Positions 53,982-62,503 of a DNA stretch of 64,000 nt are shown here, piece after piece. Under the pieces are notes generated by a model. The model saw only the letters and a list, made by a program, of their open reading frames with translations, did no database searches and was not told the DNA's origin. The first letter of the stretch is position 1. Every line of letters begins with the position of its first letter. A program made the translations under genes and the position numbers. The DNA lies in the NCBI RefSeq assembly GCF_900019265.1, contig NZ_CYGX02000015.1, positions 62,150 through 126,149 on the forward strand. Reading direction: 5' to 3'. The stretch comes from Paraburkholderia ribeironis. GTDB lineage: Bacteria; Pseudomonadota; Gammaproteobacteria; Burkholderiales; Burkholderiaceae.

Positions 53982-54146
53982 GCACGTGTCTCCTTCAATT
54001 TCGATGTGAGCCGCACCCCCGATACGCTTCACGAGCGCATCGGCAAAACGGGCGCCTGCGGATAATTCATCCAGTCAGACTGAGACGGCCGCCGCGCCCT
54101 CGTGCAACAGACGCGCCGGCCGTATGGTTCAGTCCTTCCCGGTCAT

Positions 54147-55964
54147 TCAGCTTTTCTCGCCGGGAATCGCGAACACGAAGAGCGTGCCGCCGAGCGCGGT
54201 GTACTTCGCCAGTTCACGATAGCCGCCAACTGCGCCCAGACCCTCGGTCGACTTTTCGAGCCCAGCCGCCATGCCGATGCCGGCCCAGCCGCCAATACCC
54301 GAGTAGACGCCGATGTACTGCTTGCCGGCATGCTCGTACGTGAAGACGTTGCCGATAATGCCCGACGGCGTCTTGAAGCGCCACAGTTCCTTGCCGTCCT
54401 TGATCCGGACTGCCTTGATGTAGCCTTCGAGCGTGCCGTAGAACGCGACGCCGCCAGCGGTAGCAAGCGCACCCGACCAGACCGAGAACTTCTCCGGCTT
54501 CGACCAGACGATCTTGCCCTTGGACGCATCCCACGCGATGAAGTTACCCATCGAGTTGTTGTCGTTCGGCCCCGGGTACATCGACAGCGTGGCGCCGACA
54601 TAAGGCTGTCCCGACACATAGTCGACATCGAACGGTTCGTAGTCCATACAGACGTGGTTGGTCGGCACGAGGAAGAGGTTCGAGTTCGGATCGAACGCCG
54701 CCGGTTGCTGGTCTTTCGAGCCGAGCGCCGCCGGGCAGATGCCCTTCACGTTGTGATCGGAGCCTGCTGCCTGGGTCGAGTACGCCGCGTTGCGGATCGG
54801 CAGGCCGCTCTTCATGTCGACGCGATCAGCCCAGTTCACCGCCGGGTCGAACTTCTGCGCGACGAGCAGTTGTCCGGTCTCACGATTGAGCGTGTAGCCG
54901 AAACCGTTACGATCGAAGTGAACGATCGAGGGCACCTTCTTGCCGTCGATGTTCAGGTCGGACAGGATCATTTCGTTGACGCCGTCATAATCCCATTCGT
55001 CGTGCGGCGTCATCTGGTAGACCCATTTCGCCACGCCGGTATTCAGGTCACGCGCGAAGATCGACAGCGACCACTTGTTGTCGCCCGGACGTTGCGTCGG
55101 GTTCCATGTACCCGGATTGCCGGTGCCGTAATAGACCAGGTTGAGTTTTGGATCCCACGCATACCAGCCCCACGTGGTCCCGCCGCCCAGCTTCCACTGA
55201 TCGCCCTTCCACGACTTGAGCGACGAATCCGCGCCCACCGGCACCATCTTGCCGTCGGCATACGTCATCGTCTTCTCGGGGTCGAGCAGCATTTCTTTGT
55301 CAGGCCCCGTGCTGTAGGCCGTCCAGACCGGCTTGCCGGTCTTGATGTCATAGGCAATGACGCGCCCACGCACACCGAACTCACCGCCCGAGATACCGGT
55401 CAGCACCTTGTCGCCGAATACGTGCGGCGCGTTGGTGTTGGTTTCACCGGCTTTCGGATTGCCGTTCTGCGCGGTCCAGACCACATCGCCTGTCTTCGCG
55501 TTCAGTGCCACGAGCTTGGTGTCGGCCTGTTGCAGGAAGATCTTGCCGTCACCGTAAGCGAGACCGCGGTTGACGGTGTCGCAACACATCACGGAGACGA
55601 CCTGGTCGTCCTGTTTCGGTTGATACTGCCAGAGGAACGTCTGATCCTTCAGGTTGACCGCGATAACCTTGTTAGGAAACGGCGAATGAATATACATCGT
55701 GTCGCCGATCACGAGCGGCGCGCCTTCATGGCCGCGCAGCACGCCGGTCGACATGGTCCATGCCACCTGCAACTTGCCAACGTTGTTTTCGTTAATCTGC
55801 TTGAGCGGGCTGTAGCGGTGATTCGCGTAATCGCCCGCCTGGGCCGCCCAGTTAGATGGATTTTTCATCAGGCCGTCGAGCTGCGAATCGGCCTGTGCCA
55901 CGATAGAGCTAAAGGCTGCCGATGCGACGATCGCGAGCCCAAGAACCATAGTGCGTAAGTTCAT
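54147..55964 (-). CDS. xoxF: XoxF, lanthanide-dependent PQQ methanol dehydrogenase
   Basis: A periplasmic enzyme of 605 residues that oxidises methanol to formaldehyde or formate. The signal peptide ends near VAQAD. The adjacent cysteine pair is at 127-128 ([10 protein letters not shown]). The catalytic aspartate is about D325 in [12 protein letters not shown], and the second aspartate two residues later (D327) is the lanthanide mark of XoxF; calcium-type MxaF has a small residue there. Eight-bladed propeller signatures such as [17 protein letters not shown] are intact. It is first in the xoxFGJ series and divergent from pcd. Confidence 0.96.
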   Translation of the reverse strand: MNLRTMVLGLAIVASAAFSSIVAQADSQLDGLMKNPSNWAAQAGDYANHRYSPLKQINENNVGKLQVAWTMSTGVLRGHEGAPLVIGDTMYIHSPFPNKVIAVNLKDQTFLWQYQPKQDDQVVSVMCCDTVNRGLAYGDGKIFLQQADTKLVALNAKTGDVVWTAQNGNPKAGETNTNAPHVFGDKVLTGISGGEFGVRGRVIAYDIKTGKPVWTAYSTGPDKEMLLDPEKTMTYADGKMVPVGADSSLKSWKGDQWKLGGGTTWGWYAWDPKLNLVYYGTGNPGTWNPTQRPGDNKWSLSIFARDLNTGVAKWVYQMTPHDEWDYDGVNEMILSDLNIDGKKVPSIVHFDRNGFGYTLNRETGQLLVAQKFDPAVNWADRVDMKSGLPIRNAAYSTQAAGSDHNVKGICPAALGSKDQQPAAFDPNSNLFLVPTNHVCMDYEPFDVDYVSGQPYVGATLSMYPGPNDNNSMGNFIAWDASKGKIVWSKPEKFSVWSGALATAGGVAFYGTLEGYIKAVRIKDGKELWRFKTPSGIIGNVFTYEHAGKQYIGVYSGIGGWAGIGMAAGLEKSTEGLGAVGGYRELAKYTALGGTLFVFAIPGEKS

Positions 55965-56385
55965 GTCTCCTCCAGAATTGTCCTGCGGTTCAACTCACGA
56001 ATGACCCACGCTACCTCGTCGCATCGTGCGCGCCTTCTCGAATGCAGGTAACGATCAACGCCCTATCCCGATCGTTGCCAGGCTTCGCGACGCATGAAGG
56101 GCCAACGCATATTCCATGCCGGGACGTAGCGGCGAGCGTCGGCATCGCTCACGCGCGCCCTTGCGCCGCTCGCTGCGCGCGCCGTACTGCGGCCGTGGAC
56201 CCTTCACAATCGAAGTCACGGTGTGGCAACCTTGAAGCGCTGCGCGAGGCAACGCGGCACATACTGTGTCACCCGAGTGATACGAACCGTGTACTTTGCG
56301 ATTCATGTCTCGCGCATCAACTGGCGCATCACTTGCGGCAATTGTTAGTTCGGCGGGCGGTTCCCGCATCCGAGGAGCAACAGTC
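55965..56385. other. Divergent regulatory region, xoxF / pcd
   Basis: A 421-base gap between divergent genes that must hold the promoters of the methanol and the tetrahydromethanopterin operons. No convincing open frame is present. The ACATACTGTGTCA motif lies at 56259-56271. Confidence 0.55.
56259..56271. promoter_or_regulatory. ACATACTGTGTCA motif between xoxF and pcd
   Basis: It differs in one base from the motif upstream of mxaR and lies 115 bases before pcd and 295 before xoxF. Confidence 0.5.
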
Positions 56386-56784
56386 ATGGCAAAAGCAGAG
56401 CAGGTCTATTCCGACGACGAGATCCAGCAACGCCTCGTCGGTCCGCTGCAGCACTGGTATCTCGAAGATGGCTGGCTGCGGCGCAAGTACAGGACAGAAG
56501 GCTGGAAGGGCACGCTGATGGTGGTCAACACGGTGGGACATCTCGCGGAAGCCGCCTGGCATCACCCTGATCTGACGGTGTCCTACGCATTCGTGATCGT
56601 GAAGCTCAAGACGCATAGCGCAAAGGGCATCACCGACAAGGACTTCGCGCTCGCGACGAAAATGGAATCGGTGATCCAGTGGCAACCCGGCCTCGAAGAC
56701 GGCCCGCTCGAAGGCACACCATCCGACGACCAGCGCTTTCGCTACATCAAGTACGACGCGCCGAAAACCGCCCAAGGCAGCTGA
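56386..56784 (+). CDS. pcd: Pterin-4a-carbinolamine dehydratase family protein
   Basis: A protein of 132 residues. The family core is WHHPDLTVSYAFVIVKLKTHS followed by GITDKDFALATKME, supplying the catalytic histidines (one expected position reads HHPDL). It is longer at both ends than PhhB. In methylotrophs a gene of this family sits in the tetrahydromethanopterin cluster and is thought to act in making or repairing that pterin. The ATG follows CGAGGAG. Confidence 0.85.
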   Translation: MAKAEQVYSDDEIQQRLVGPLQHWYLEDGWLRRKYRTEGWKGTLMVVNTVGHLAEAAWHHPDLTVSYAFVIVKLKTHSAKGITDKDFALATKMESVIQWQPGLEDGPLEGTPSDDQRFRYIKYDAPKTAQGS

Positions 56785-57111
56785 GCAGCTGAGGCCCGTG
56801 CCGCCCTGCCGCCGCGGTGCTTTGGCGGCTACCGGCTAAGGCTGCCCGAAGCCTCGGGCGAGGTGAAACGCCAAGTGAAACAGCGCGTGACACAGTGCGC
56901 CTTCGACGTCACACAGCGTCCATGCGCATGCGGGACACCGAGGCACCCGGCGCGTCTCGCGGCCACTTCATACCGCGGCGGCAAGCGTGATCGGCGTGCC
57001 TGGTACGGCTTCTGCTTGAAGACGCCCGGCGCACTGCCGCTATGGCCCGCGATGCATTGACGGGCGCCCTTCGGCCAAACCCTGCCCAGCGCACACACAA
57101 GGACACTTGCG
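56785..57111. other. Intergenic region pcd / mptG-like
   Basis: About 330 bases. It contains a GC-rich inverted repeat GCCGCC/GGCGGC (56808-56829) without a T-run, and the ACTGTGTCA core in inverted orientation at 56888-56896. No gene is seen. Confidence 0.5.
56888..56896. promoter_or_regulatory. Inverted ACTGTGTCA core upstream of mptG
   Basis: TGACACAGT on the plus strand is the exact complement of the core shared by the mxaR and xoxF/pcd motifs. It lies about 215 bases before the mptG-like start. Confidence 0.4.
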
Positions 57112-58137
57112 ATGCCGCTTCAGTTTCGCCGCCTCCCGCCGCATACGGCCGTCACGATCGATGCGCCCGCGCGCCTGCATCTGGGTTTTCTCGACCCGAA
57201 CGCATCGCTCGGACGCGCGTTCGGCAGCCTGGGACTCGTCATCGACGCACACGGCACACGGCTCGAAGCGCGTGTCGCGCAGCGCGAAGAGATCGACGGC
57301 GCAGTGACCGATACGGAACGCGAGCGCATTGCGCTTTGTCTGGCAAAGTTGCAGGCAGCTTACGGACCGGTAACGGTTGCTATCCATGTCGCCCATGCGC
57401 CGCGTGCGCACACCGGCCTCGGCTCGGGCACGCAACTGGCGCTGGCCGTCGGCACGGCGTTCGTGCGGCTGCTCGGCCATACGGCGAGCAGCGCCGAGCT
57501 CGCCAGCCTGCTCGGACGCGGTGCCCGCTCCGGCGTCGGCATTCTCGGTTTCGATTGCGGCGGACTGCTGCTGGACGGCGGACCGGCCGGCGATCTGCGC
57601 CAGAGCGTGCCGCCGCTGCTCGCGCGCCAGGCGTTTCCGGATGAGTGGCGAGTGCTCCTCGTGAGCGACCACGCCCGCGAGGGTTTGCACGGCGCACAGG
57701 AACGCCGCGCCCTCGCTTCGCTCGCGCCGTTCCCGCAGCGACTCGCCGCGCACCTGTGCCATCTGGTGCTGATGCGGATCCTGCCGGGCGCCGCCGAGCA
57801 CGACTTCGCGCCGTTCGCAGAAGGCCTCACCGAGATGCAGCAGATCATCGGCGAATACTTCGCCAGCGCGCAAGGCGGCGTATTCGCGAGCCCCGACGTC
57901 GAGCGCGTGCTGCGCGCGGTCGCGGCTGAACGAACCGCGGGCATCGGTCAGACCTCGTGGGGCCCGACGGGCTTTGCGATCGTCGCGAGTGCGCGCGAGG
58001 CCGACCGCGCGCTCGCCACGGCGCGTGAAGCGGCACGCGCGATGCCGCATATCGAATGCGCGATCGTCGCGGGACGAAATAACGGTGCGGCCATCCGCTG
58101 CGCCGAGTCACGCACGCGGCGCAGCGACGCCGCATGA
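57112..58137 (+). CDS. mptG: Beta-ribofuranosylaminobenzene 5'-phosphate synthase family protein
   Basis: A protein of 341 residues with a GHMP-kinase-like fold. It catalyses the first committed step of the tetrahydromethanopterin side chain, joining 4-hydroxy- or 4-aminobenzoate to phosphoribosyl diphosphate. It has IDAPARLHLGFLDPN, HTGLGSGTQLALAVG as the glycine-rich loop, GARSGVGILGFDCGG and GQTSWGPTGFAIV. ACAAGGACA lies before the ATG. It opens the tight gene run that ends with the CitG-like gene. Confidence 0.9.
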   Translation: MPLQFRRLPPHTAVTIDAPARLHLGFLDPNASLGRAFGSLGLVIDAHGTRLEARVAQREEIDGAVTDTERERIALCLAKLQAAYGPVTVAIHVAHAPRAHTGLGSGTQLALAVGTAFVRLLGHTASSAELASLLGRGARSGVGILGFDCGGLLLDGGPAGDLRQSVPPLLARQAFPDEWRVLLVSDHAREGLHGAQERRALASLAPFPQRLAAHLCHLVLMRILPGAAEHDFAPFAEGLTEMQQIIGEYFASAQGGVFASPDVERVLRAVAAERTAGIGQTSWGPTGFAIVASAREADRALATAREAARAMPHIECAIVAGRNNGAAIRCAESRTRRSDAA

Positions 58138-58269
58138 TGCAGCGCCGTTCGAACCGCTGCCGGCATCGCGTCCGGCACCCCCACAGTCACCCATCCCGGC
58201 GCATTGCCATGCGCCCTTGCCCTTCCCTTGCGCTGTCCACGAGAGCGCCACTGAAACGAGCCTGCCGCC

Positions 58270-59196
58270 ATGTCCGAACCCATTGAAAGGCCCTATATCC
58301 TGCACATGTTCACGGCCACGCCGCAGATGAGTCCGTTCGACGTCAACATGGCGGCCGACGCCGGCTACCAGGTGATCGTGCCGTATTGCGGCGTCGAAGC
58401 CGGCATGGTCGCGAACCTGACTCAGGACGCGATTTTTTCCCGCGGTCCCAAAGGCGTGTCGCGCACCGGCATCTTCATCGGCGGACGCGACGTGATGCAG
58501 GCCGCCGACATGCTCGACATCGCGCGCAAAGCGATGGTCCCGCCATTCGAAGTCTCGGTGTTCGCCGATCCGAGCGGCTCGTATACGACGGCGGCCGCGC
58601 TCGTCGCGCTGGTCGAACGGCATCTGGGCAAACAGCACGGCATGGAATTGGGCGGCAAGCGCGTGCTGATTCTTGGCGGGACTGGCGCGGTCGGGCGCAT
58701 CGCGGCCGCGATGGCCGCCTCGTGCGGCGCCGACGTGACCATTGCAAGTCATCACGACCGCGCTCGCGCGCTTGCCGTCGCGGCCGAAATCAACCAGCGC
58801 TTCGGGATCGTGACCAACGGCATCAGCACGGCGACACCGGGCGAGCTGCGTGGCGCGCTGGCCGATGCGGAGATCGTGCTCGCCACCGCCGTGGCTGGCG
58901 TTCAGGTCATCAGCAGCGAAGATCTGGCGTATGCCAGGCGTCTGCTGATCGCCGCGGACGTCAACGCCGTGCCGCCGGAAGGCATTGCCGGCGTCAACGT
59001 GATGAACGACGGCAAACCGATCGACGGCGTGCCGAATGCAGGCGCGATCGGCATCGGCGCGCTGGCGATCGGCAACGTCAAGTATCAGGTCGAACACCGG
59101 CTGTTCATGCAGATGCGCACGGGTGGCAAACCGGTCTACCTGGGCTTTCCGCAAGCGTTCGACGAAGCCCGCGCGGTCGCCGCCGGTCTTGGCTGA
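58270..59196 (+). CDS. mtdB: Methylene-tetrahydromethanopterin dehydrogenase
   Basis: A protein of 308 residues oxidising methylene-H4MPT with NAD(P). The start has PYILHMFTATPQMSPFDVNM, the nucleotide loop is LILGGTGAVGRIAA, and later come VNAVPPEGIAGVNVMNDG and GALAIGNVKYQVEH. These are MtdB traits; MtdA also uses tetrahydrofolate and lies in other contexts. It follows the mptG-like gene by 132 bases. Confidence 0.94.
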   Translation: MSEPIERPYILHMFTATPQMSPFDVNMAADAGYQVIVPYCGVEAGMVANLTQDAIFSRGPKGVSRTGIFIGGRDVMQAADMLDIARKAMVPPFEVSVFADPSGSYTTAAALVALVERHLGKQHGMELGGKRVLILGGTGAVGRIAAAMAASCGADVTIASHHDRARALAVAAEINQRFGIVTNGISTATPGELRGALADAEIVLATAVAGVQVISSEDLAYARRLLIAADVNAVPPEGIAGVNVMNDGKPIDGVPNAGAIGIGALAIGNVKYQVEHRLFMQMRTGGKPVYLGFPQAFDEARAVAAGLG

Positions 59197-59206
59197 GCCA
59201 GCCGTC

Positions 59207-60427
59207 ATGAGGTCGCGCCCGCCACTCTCGCACGCGCCGTTCGTGGCAGTGGCCGGACTGTCCGCGCGCCTGCTCGCGCAGTCCGCGGCGCACGCGGGCC
59301 TGCGCGTCGCGGCGCTCGACATCTTTGGCGACCGCGATACGCGCGAGACAGCCGAGCTGTGGTGCGATATCGGCGGCGGCGGCGGGCTGACGATCGACGG
59401 CGAACGGCTCACTCACGCGCTCGCCCGCGTCGCGCGCCTGCCGCATTTTCTTGGCTGGATCGGCGGCAGCGGGCTCGAGCCGTTGATGGCGCAACTATGC
59501 CGCGCGCCGGGTTTGCCCAGATTGATCGGCAACGATGCACAAGCGAGCGCTGCGGTACGCGAGCCACGGCGTTTCTTCGCACTGCTCGACGCGCTGCAGA
59601 TCGCGCATCCGGCGGTGTCGTTCGCACGGCCCGCGACGCCCCAGGGCTGGCTGTTCAAACACGCCGACGGTTGCGGCGGCACGCACATCAAAGCGGCATC
59701 GGCGCTCGGCACAGAGCCATTGTCCGCGCAGGGCTATTTCCAGCGCATCAGCAACGGCCGTTCGCTTTCGGCGTTATTCATCGGCGCGCGAGGCCGCGCG
59801 CACCTGATCGGTTTCGCTGAGCAACTCACCTGCACAGCGGGCAATCTGGCGTTCGTGCATGCCGGCTCGATCGGTCCGATCGATCTGCCGCCAGCGGTCG
59901 CGGCGCGCGTGCAGGAAGCCCTCGATGCCCTGTGCGCGCGAACCGGTCTGGTCGGCATCAACAGTTGTGACTTCCTGCTCGACGGCGATGCGTTCGAAGT
60001 GCTCGAAATCAACGCGCGGCCGTCGTCCACGATGGCGCTTTACGAAACCGCGTCGCCCGATGCGTGGCCGAACGGACTGCTCGCGTGCCACCTCGATGCG
60101 TGCCGTTTTGGCCGCCTGCCATCAACCGCGAGCGCAGCCCCGTCCGTTCAGCCGCGCTGGTGCGCCGGACAGCGCGTGCTCTTCGCACCAAAGCCGTTCA
60201 CCGTGTCAGCCGGCTTTTCCGATGCCTGCCTGCGCGATCCCCACTGCTGCGATGTGCCGATGCCCGGTACGCGCGTCGAGCCGGGGCAGCCTGTCTGCAC
60301 GCTGCTCGTGCGCGCGGCGTCGGTGGACGCGGTGCGGCGCGCGCTCGACGCGCAGCGTGCGCTCGTTCTGCAACGAATCGAAACCTGTGACGAACCCGAC
60401 TATGCCTTCATCCAATGCCACTCCTGA
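59207..60427 (+). CDS. ATP-grasp family protein of the H4MPT cluster
   Basis: A protein of 406 residues. The ATP-grasp core is seen in GWLFKHADGCGGTHIK, FQRISNGRSLSALFIG and the metal-binding EVLEINARPSST. Proteins of this type occur in bacterial tetrahydromethanopterin clusters and are thought to attach a carboxylate group to an intermediate, but the exact reaction is not settled. The ATG at 59207 lies ten bases after the mtdB stop. It overlaps mch by 26 bases. Confidence 0.83.
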   Translation: MRSRPPLSHAPFVAVAGLSARLLAQSAAHAGLRVAALDIFGDRDTRETAELWCDIGGGGGLTIDGERLTHALARVARLPHFLGWIGGSGLEPLMAQLCRAPGLPRLIGNDAQASAAVREPRRFFALLDALQIAHPAVSFARPATPQGWLFKHADGCGGTHIKAASALGTEPLSAQGYFQRISNGRSLSALFIGARGRAHLIGFAEQLTCTAGNLAFVHAGSIGPIDLPPAVAARVQEALDALCARTGLVGINSCDFLLDGDAFEVLEINARPSSTMALYETASPDAWPNGLLACHLDACRFGRLPSTASAAPSVQPRWCAGQRVLFAPKPFTVSAGFSDACLRDPHCCDVPMPGTRVEPGQPVCTLLVRAASVDAVRRALDAQRALVLQRIETCDEPDYAFIQCHS

Positions 60428-61430
60428 GGCTTCGCAACACCGCACCGCACCCAGCGTCAACGCGCTCGCCGAGCGCCCGGTCGCGCGGCTGATCGACGAG
60501 GCGGCGCGCCTCGGCGTCGCACTTACCCGCACGGCCAACGGGACGGTCATCGCCGACGCCGGCGTCGACGCACCCGGCAGCGTCGACGCCGGCGTGCTGA
60601 TCGCGCGCATCTGCATGGGCGGACTCGGCCGCGTCGCGGTGCGCGCCAACTTCGACGCCGCGCCGCTCTGGCCCACCATGATCGAAGTGCACACATCGTC
60701 ACCCGTGCTGGCCTGTCTCGGCAGCCAGTACGCTGGCTGGAGCCTCGCGGCGAGCAAGGAGCAGACCGGCGGCAAGAAGTTCTTTTCGCTGGGCTCCGGT
60801 CCCGCACGCGCACTGGCCGTCAAGGAGCCGCTGTTCGCCGAACTCGGCTATCGCGACCGTCACGATCGCGGGGTGCTGGTGCTCGAAGTGGACCGTCTGC
60901 CGCCACCGGTCATCATCGACAAGGTGTTGCAGGATTGCGGCCTCGCGCCCGACCGGCTCACGCTGATCGTCACGCCGACACACTCTGTCGCAGGAACGGT
61001 ACAGGTCGTGGCGCGCGTGGTCGAAGTTGCATTGCACAAAGTGCACGTGCTCGGCGTGCCGTTGGACGAGGTCGTAGAAGGCGCAGGCTCGGCGCCGTTG
61101 CCGCCGCCCGCGCCAGACGGCATTCAGGCAATGGGCCGCACCAACGACGCGATCCTCTATGGCGGCCGCGTCCATCTGACCGTGAAGCACGACGAGGTCG
61201 CGAGGCGCCTCGCCGACACCTTGCCCGCCGCGAATTCGCGCGATTACGGCCGGCCGTTCGCGGACATCTTCACGTCGTTCAACTTCGACTTCTACCAGAT
61301 CGATCCGGCGCTGTTCGCGCCTGCCGAGGTGTGGGTGAGCAGCCTCGAAAGCGGCGCAACCTATCATGGCGGCCGCCTCGAAGGCGCGTTGCTTCAGGAT
61401 CAGTGGGGCGGCAAGTCCGTCGCGCCATGA
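60402..61430 (+). CDS. mch: Methenyl-tetrahydromethanopterin cyclohydrolase
   Basis: A protein of 342 residues that hydrolyses methenyl-H4MPT to formyl-H4MPT. Family blocks are ICMGGLGRVAVR, VHTSSPVLACLGSQYAGWSL, SLGSGPARALA, ITPTHSVAGTVQVVARVVE-like TPTHSVAGTVQVVA, GRTNDAILYGG and IFTSFNFDFYQIDP. The N-terminus is about 15 residues longer than typical, so a later start is possible. It is coupled to both neighbours (overlaps of 26 and 4 bases). Confidence 0.94.
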   Translation: MPSSNATPEASQHRTAPSVNALAERPVARLIDEAARLGVALTRTANGTVIADAGVDAPGSVDAGVLIARICMGGLGRVAVRANFDAAPLWPTMIEVHTSSPVLACLGSQYAGWSLAASKEQTGGKKFFSLGSGPARALAVKEPLFAELGYRDRHDRGVLVLEVDRLPPPVIIDKVLQDCGLAPDRLTLIVTPTHSVAGTVQVVARVVEVALHKVHVLGVPLDEVVEGAGSAPLPPPAPDGIQAMGRTNDAILYGGRVHLTVKHDEVARRLADTLPAANSRDYGRPFADIFTSFNFDFYQIDPALFAPAEVWVSSLESGATYHGGRLEGALLQDQWGGKSVAP

Positions 61431-62503
61431 CGCTCGCTCGAACGCACCTGAGTCCGCACATGAGTTCGCACATGAGTTCGCACATGAATCCAGACACGAA
61501 ACCGCAAGGACTTCGCAGCGCGACGTACGCGGGTGTGCGCATCGCGATCATGACCGATGAAACCGGCTGGCACACCGGACGTCTCAAGAAGGCGTTTCGC
61601 GCTCGCGGCGCCGAAGCGCGCTGCGTCGATCTCGCGGATTGCCGCATCGACACCACGTGGCAGCCCCACGGGCTGGTGGTGCCGGGCTTCGGCCACGCGC
61701 TGCCGGATGCGGTCTTCGTGCGCGGCATCGCCGGCGGCACGTTCGAGCAGGTGACGTTGCGCCTGGGCGTGCTGCACGCGCTGCGCGAATCGGGCGTGCC
61801 GGTGTACAACGATGCACGCGCGATCGAGCGCAGCGTCGACAAATCGATGACCAGCTTCCTGCTGCACCGCGCCGGCGTGCCGACACCGGCGACCTGGGCC
61901 GTCGAATCCGCGGCGTTCGCCCAACGCGTACTGATGCGCGAAGCGACCGCCGGCCGTCAGGTCGTGCTCAAGCCGCTATTTGGCTCGCAAGGCCACGGAC
62001 TCAAACGGCTCGGCGCACGCCGCGGCGAGCTCGCGCCATTGCCGTCGCTGGCACGTTACCAGCAGGTCGCTTATCTGCAGCGCTATGTCGCCGGCGGGCG
62101 GCCCGGCTTCGACTGGCGCGTGCTGGTGATCGGCGGCCGTGCGGTTGCCGCGATGCGGCGCGTCGGCGGCAAGGGCTGGATTCACAACTTCGCGCAAGGC
62201 GCCGTCTGCGAGCCGGCCGAACTCGATCTGCCGCTCGCGCAAACCGCCGTGCAGGCCGCCGCCGCGCTCGGGCTCGACTATGCCGGCGTGGACCTGATCC
62301 CCAATCCGGACGATGCCGCGCGTCCGCTCGTGCTCGAAGTCAACGGCGTGGCCGCATGGCGCGGCTTGCAATCGGTCACGCCGGTCGACCTCGCGGCAGC
62401 GCTCGCCGACGACCTGCTCGAACGCAGGCTCGCGGCGCAGCGGCGCAGCCGCGAGCAGACTGGCGAACCTGCAGTCGTCGCGCTGCCCGGACGTCATGCG
62501 TGA
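61427..62503 (+). CDS. RimK-like ATP-grasp ligase (MptN-like)
   Basis: A protein of 358 residues. ATP-grasp features are KSMTSFLLHRAGVPTPATW, VVLKPLFGSQGHGLKRLG, GFDWRVLVIGGRAVAAMRRV and LVLEVNGVAAWRGLQ. RimK/MptN relatives add glutamate to tetrahydrosarcinapterin or similar pterins, so a late step in cofactor synthesis is likely. The first ATG at 61427 overlaps the mch stop as ATGA. The next 20 codons are a repeat with three more ATGs, so the true N-terminus may lie at residues 12-20, just before the conserved RIAIMTDETGWHT. Confidence 0.85.
   Translation: MTLARTHLSPHMSSHMSSHMNPDTKPQGLRSATYAGVRIAIMTDETGWHTGRLKKAFRARGAEARCVDLADCRIDTTWQPHGLVVPGFGHALPDAVFVRGIAGGTFEQVTLRLGVLHALRESGVPVYNDARAIERSVDKSMTSFLLHRAGVPTPATWAVESAAFAQRVLMREATAGRQVVLKPLFGSQGHGLKRLGARRGELAPLPSLARYQQVAYLQRYVAGGRPGFDWRVLVIGGRAVAAMRRVGGKGWIHNFAQGAVCEPAELDLPLAQTAVQAAAALGLDYAGVDLIPNPDDAARPLVLEVNGVAAWRGLQSVTPVDLAAALADDLLERRLAAQRRSREQTGEPAVVALPGRHA
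61445..61492. repeat. 12-bp repeat with in-frame ATG codons at the start of the ATP-grasp gene
   Basis: Four units close to CACATGAGTTCG, two of them perfect, encode the run HMSSHMSSHMN. Each later unit contains an ATG in the gene's frame. Confidence 0.85.

Noticed and set aside
54147..55964. Calcium-type methanol dehydrogenase MxaF
   Set aside because: The second aspartate after the catalytic one (DYD) is present and no small subunit MxaI is encoded, so it is XoxF.
56808..56829. Intrinsic terminator after pcd
   Set aside because: The GC-rich inverted repeat has a 10-base loop and no T-run follows.
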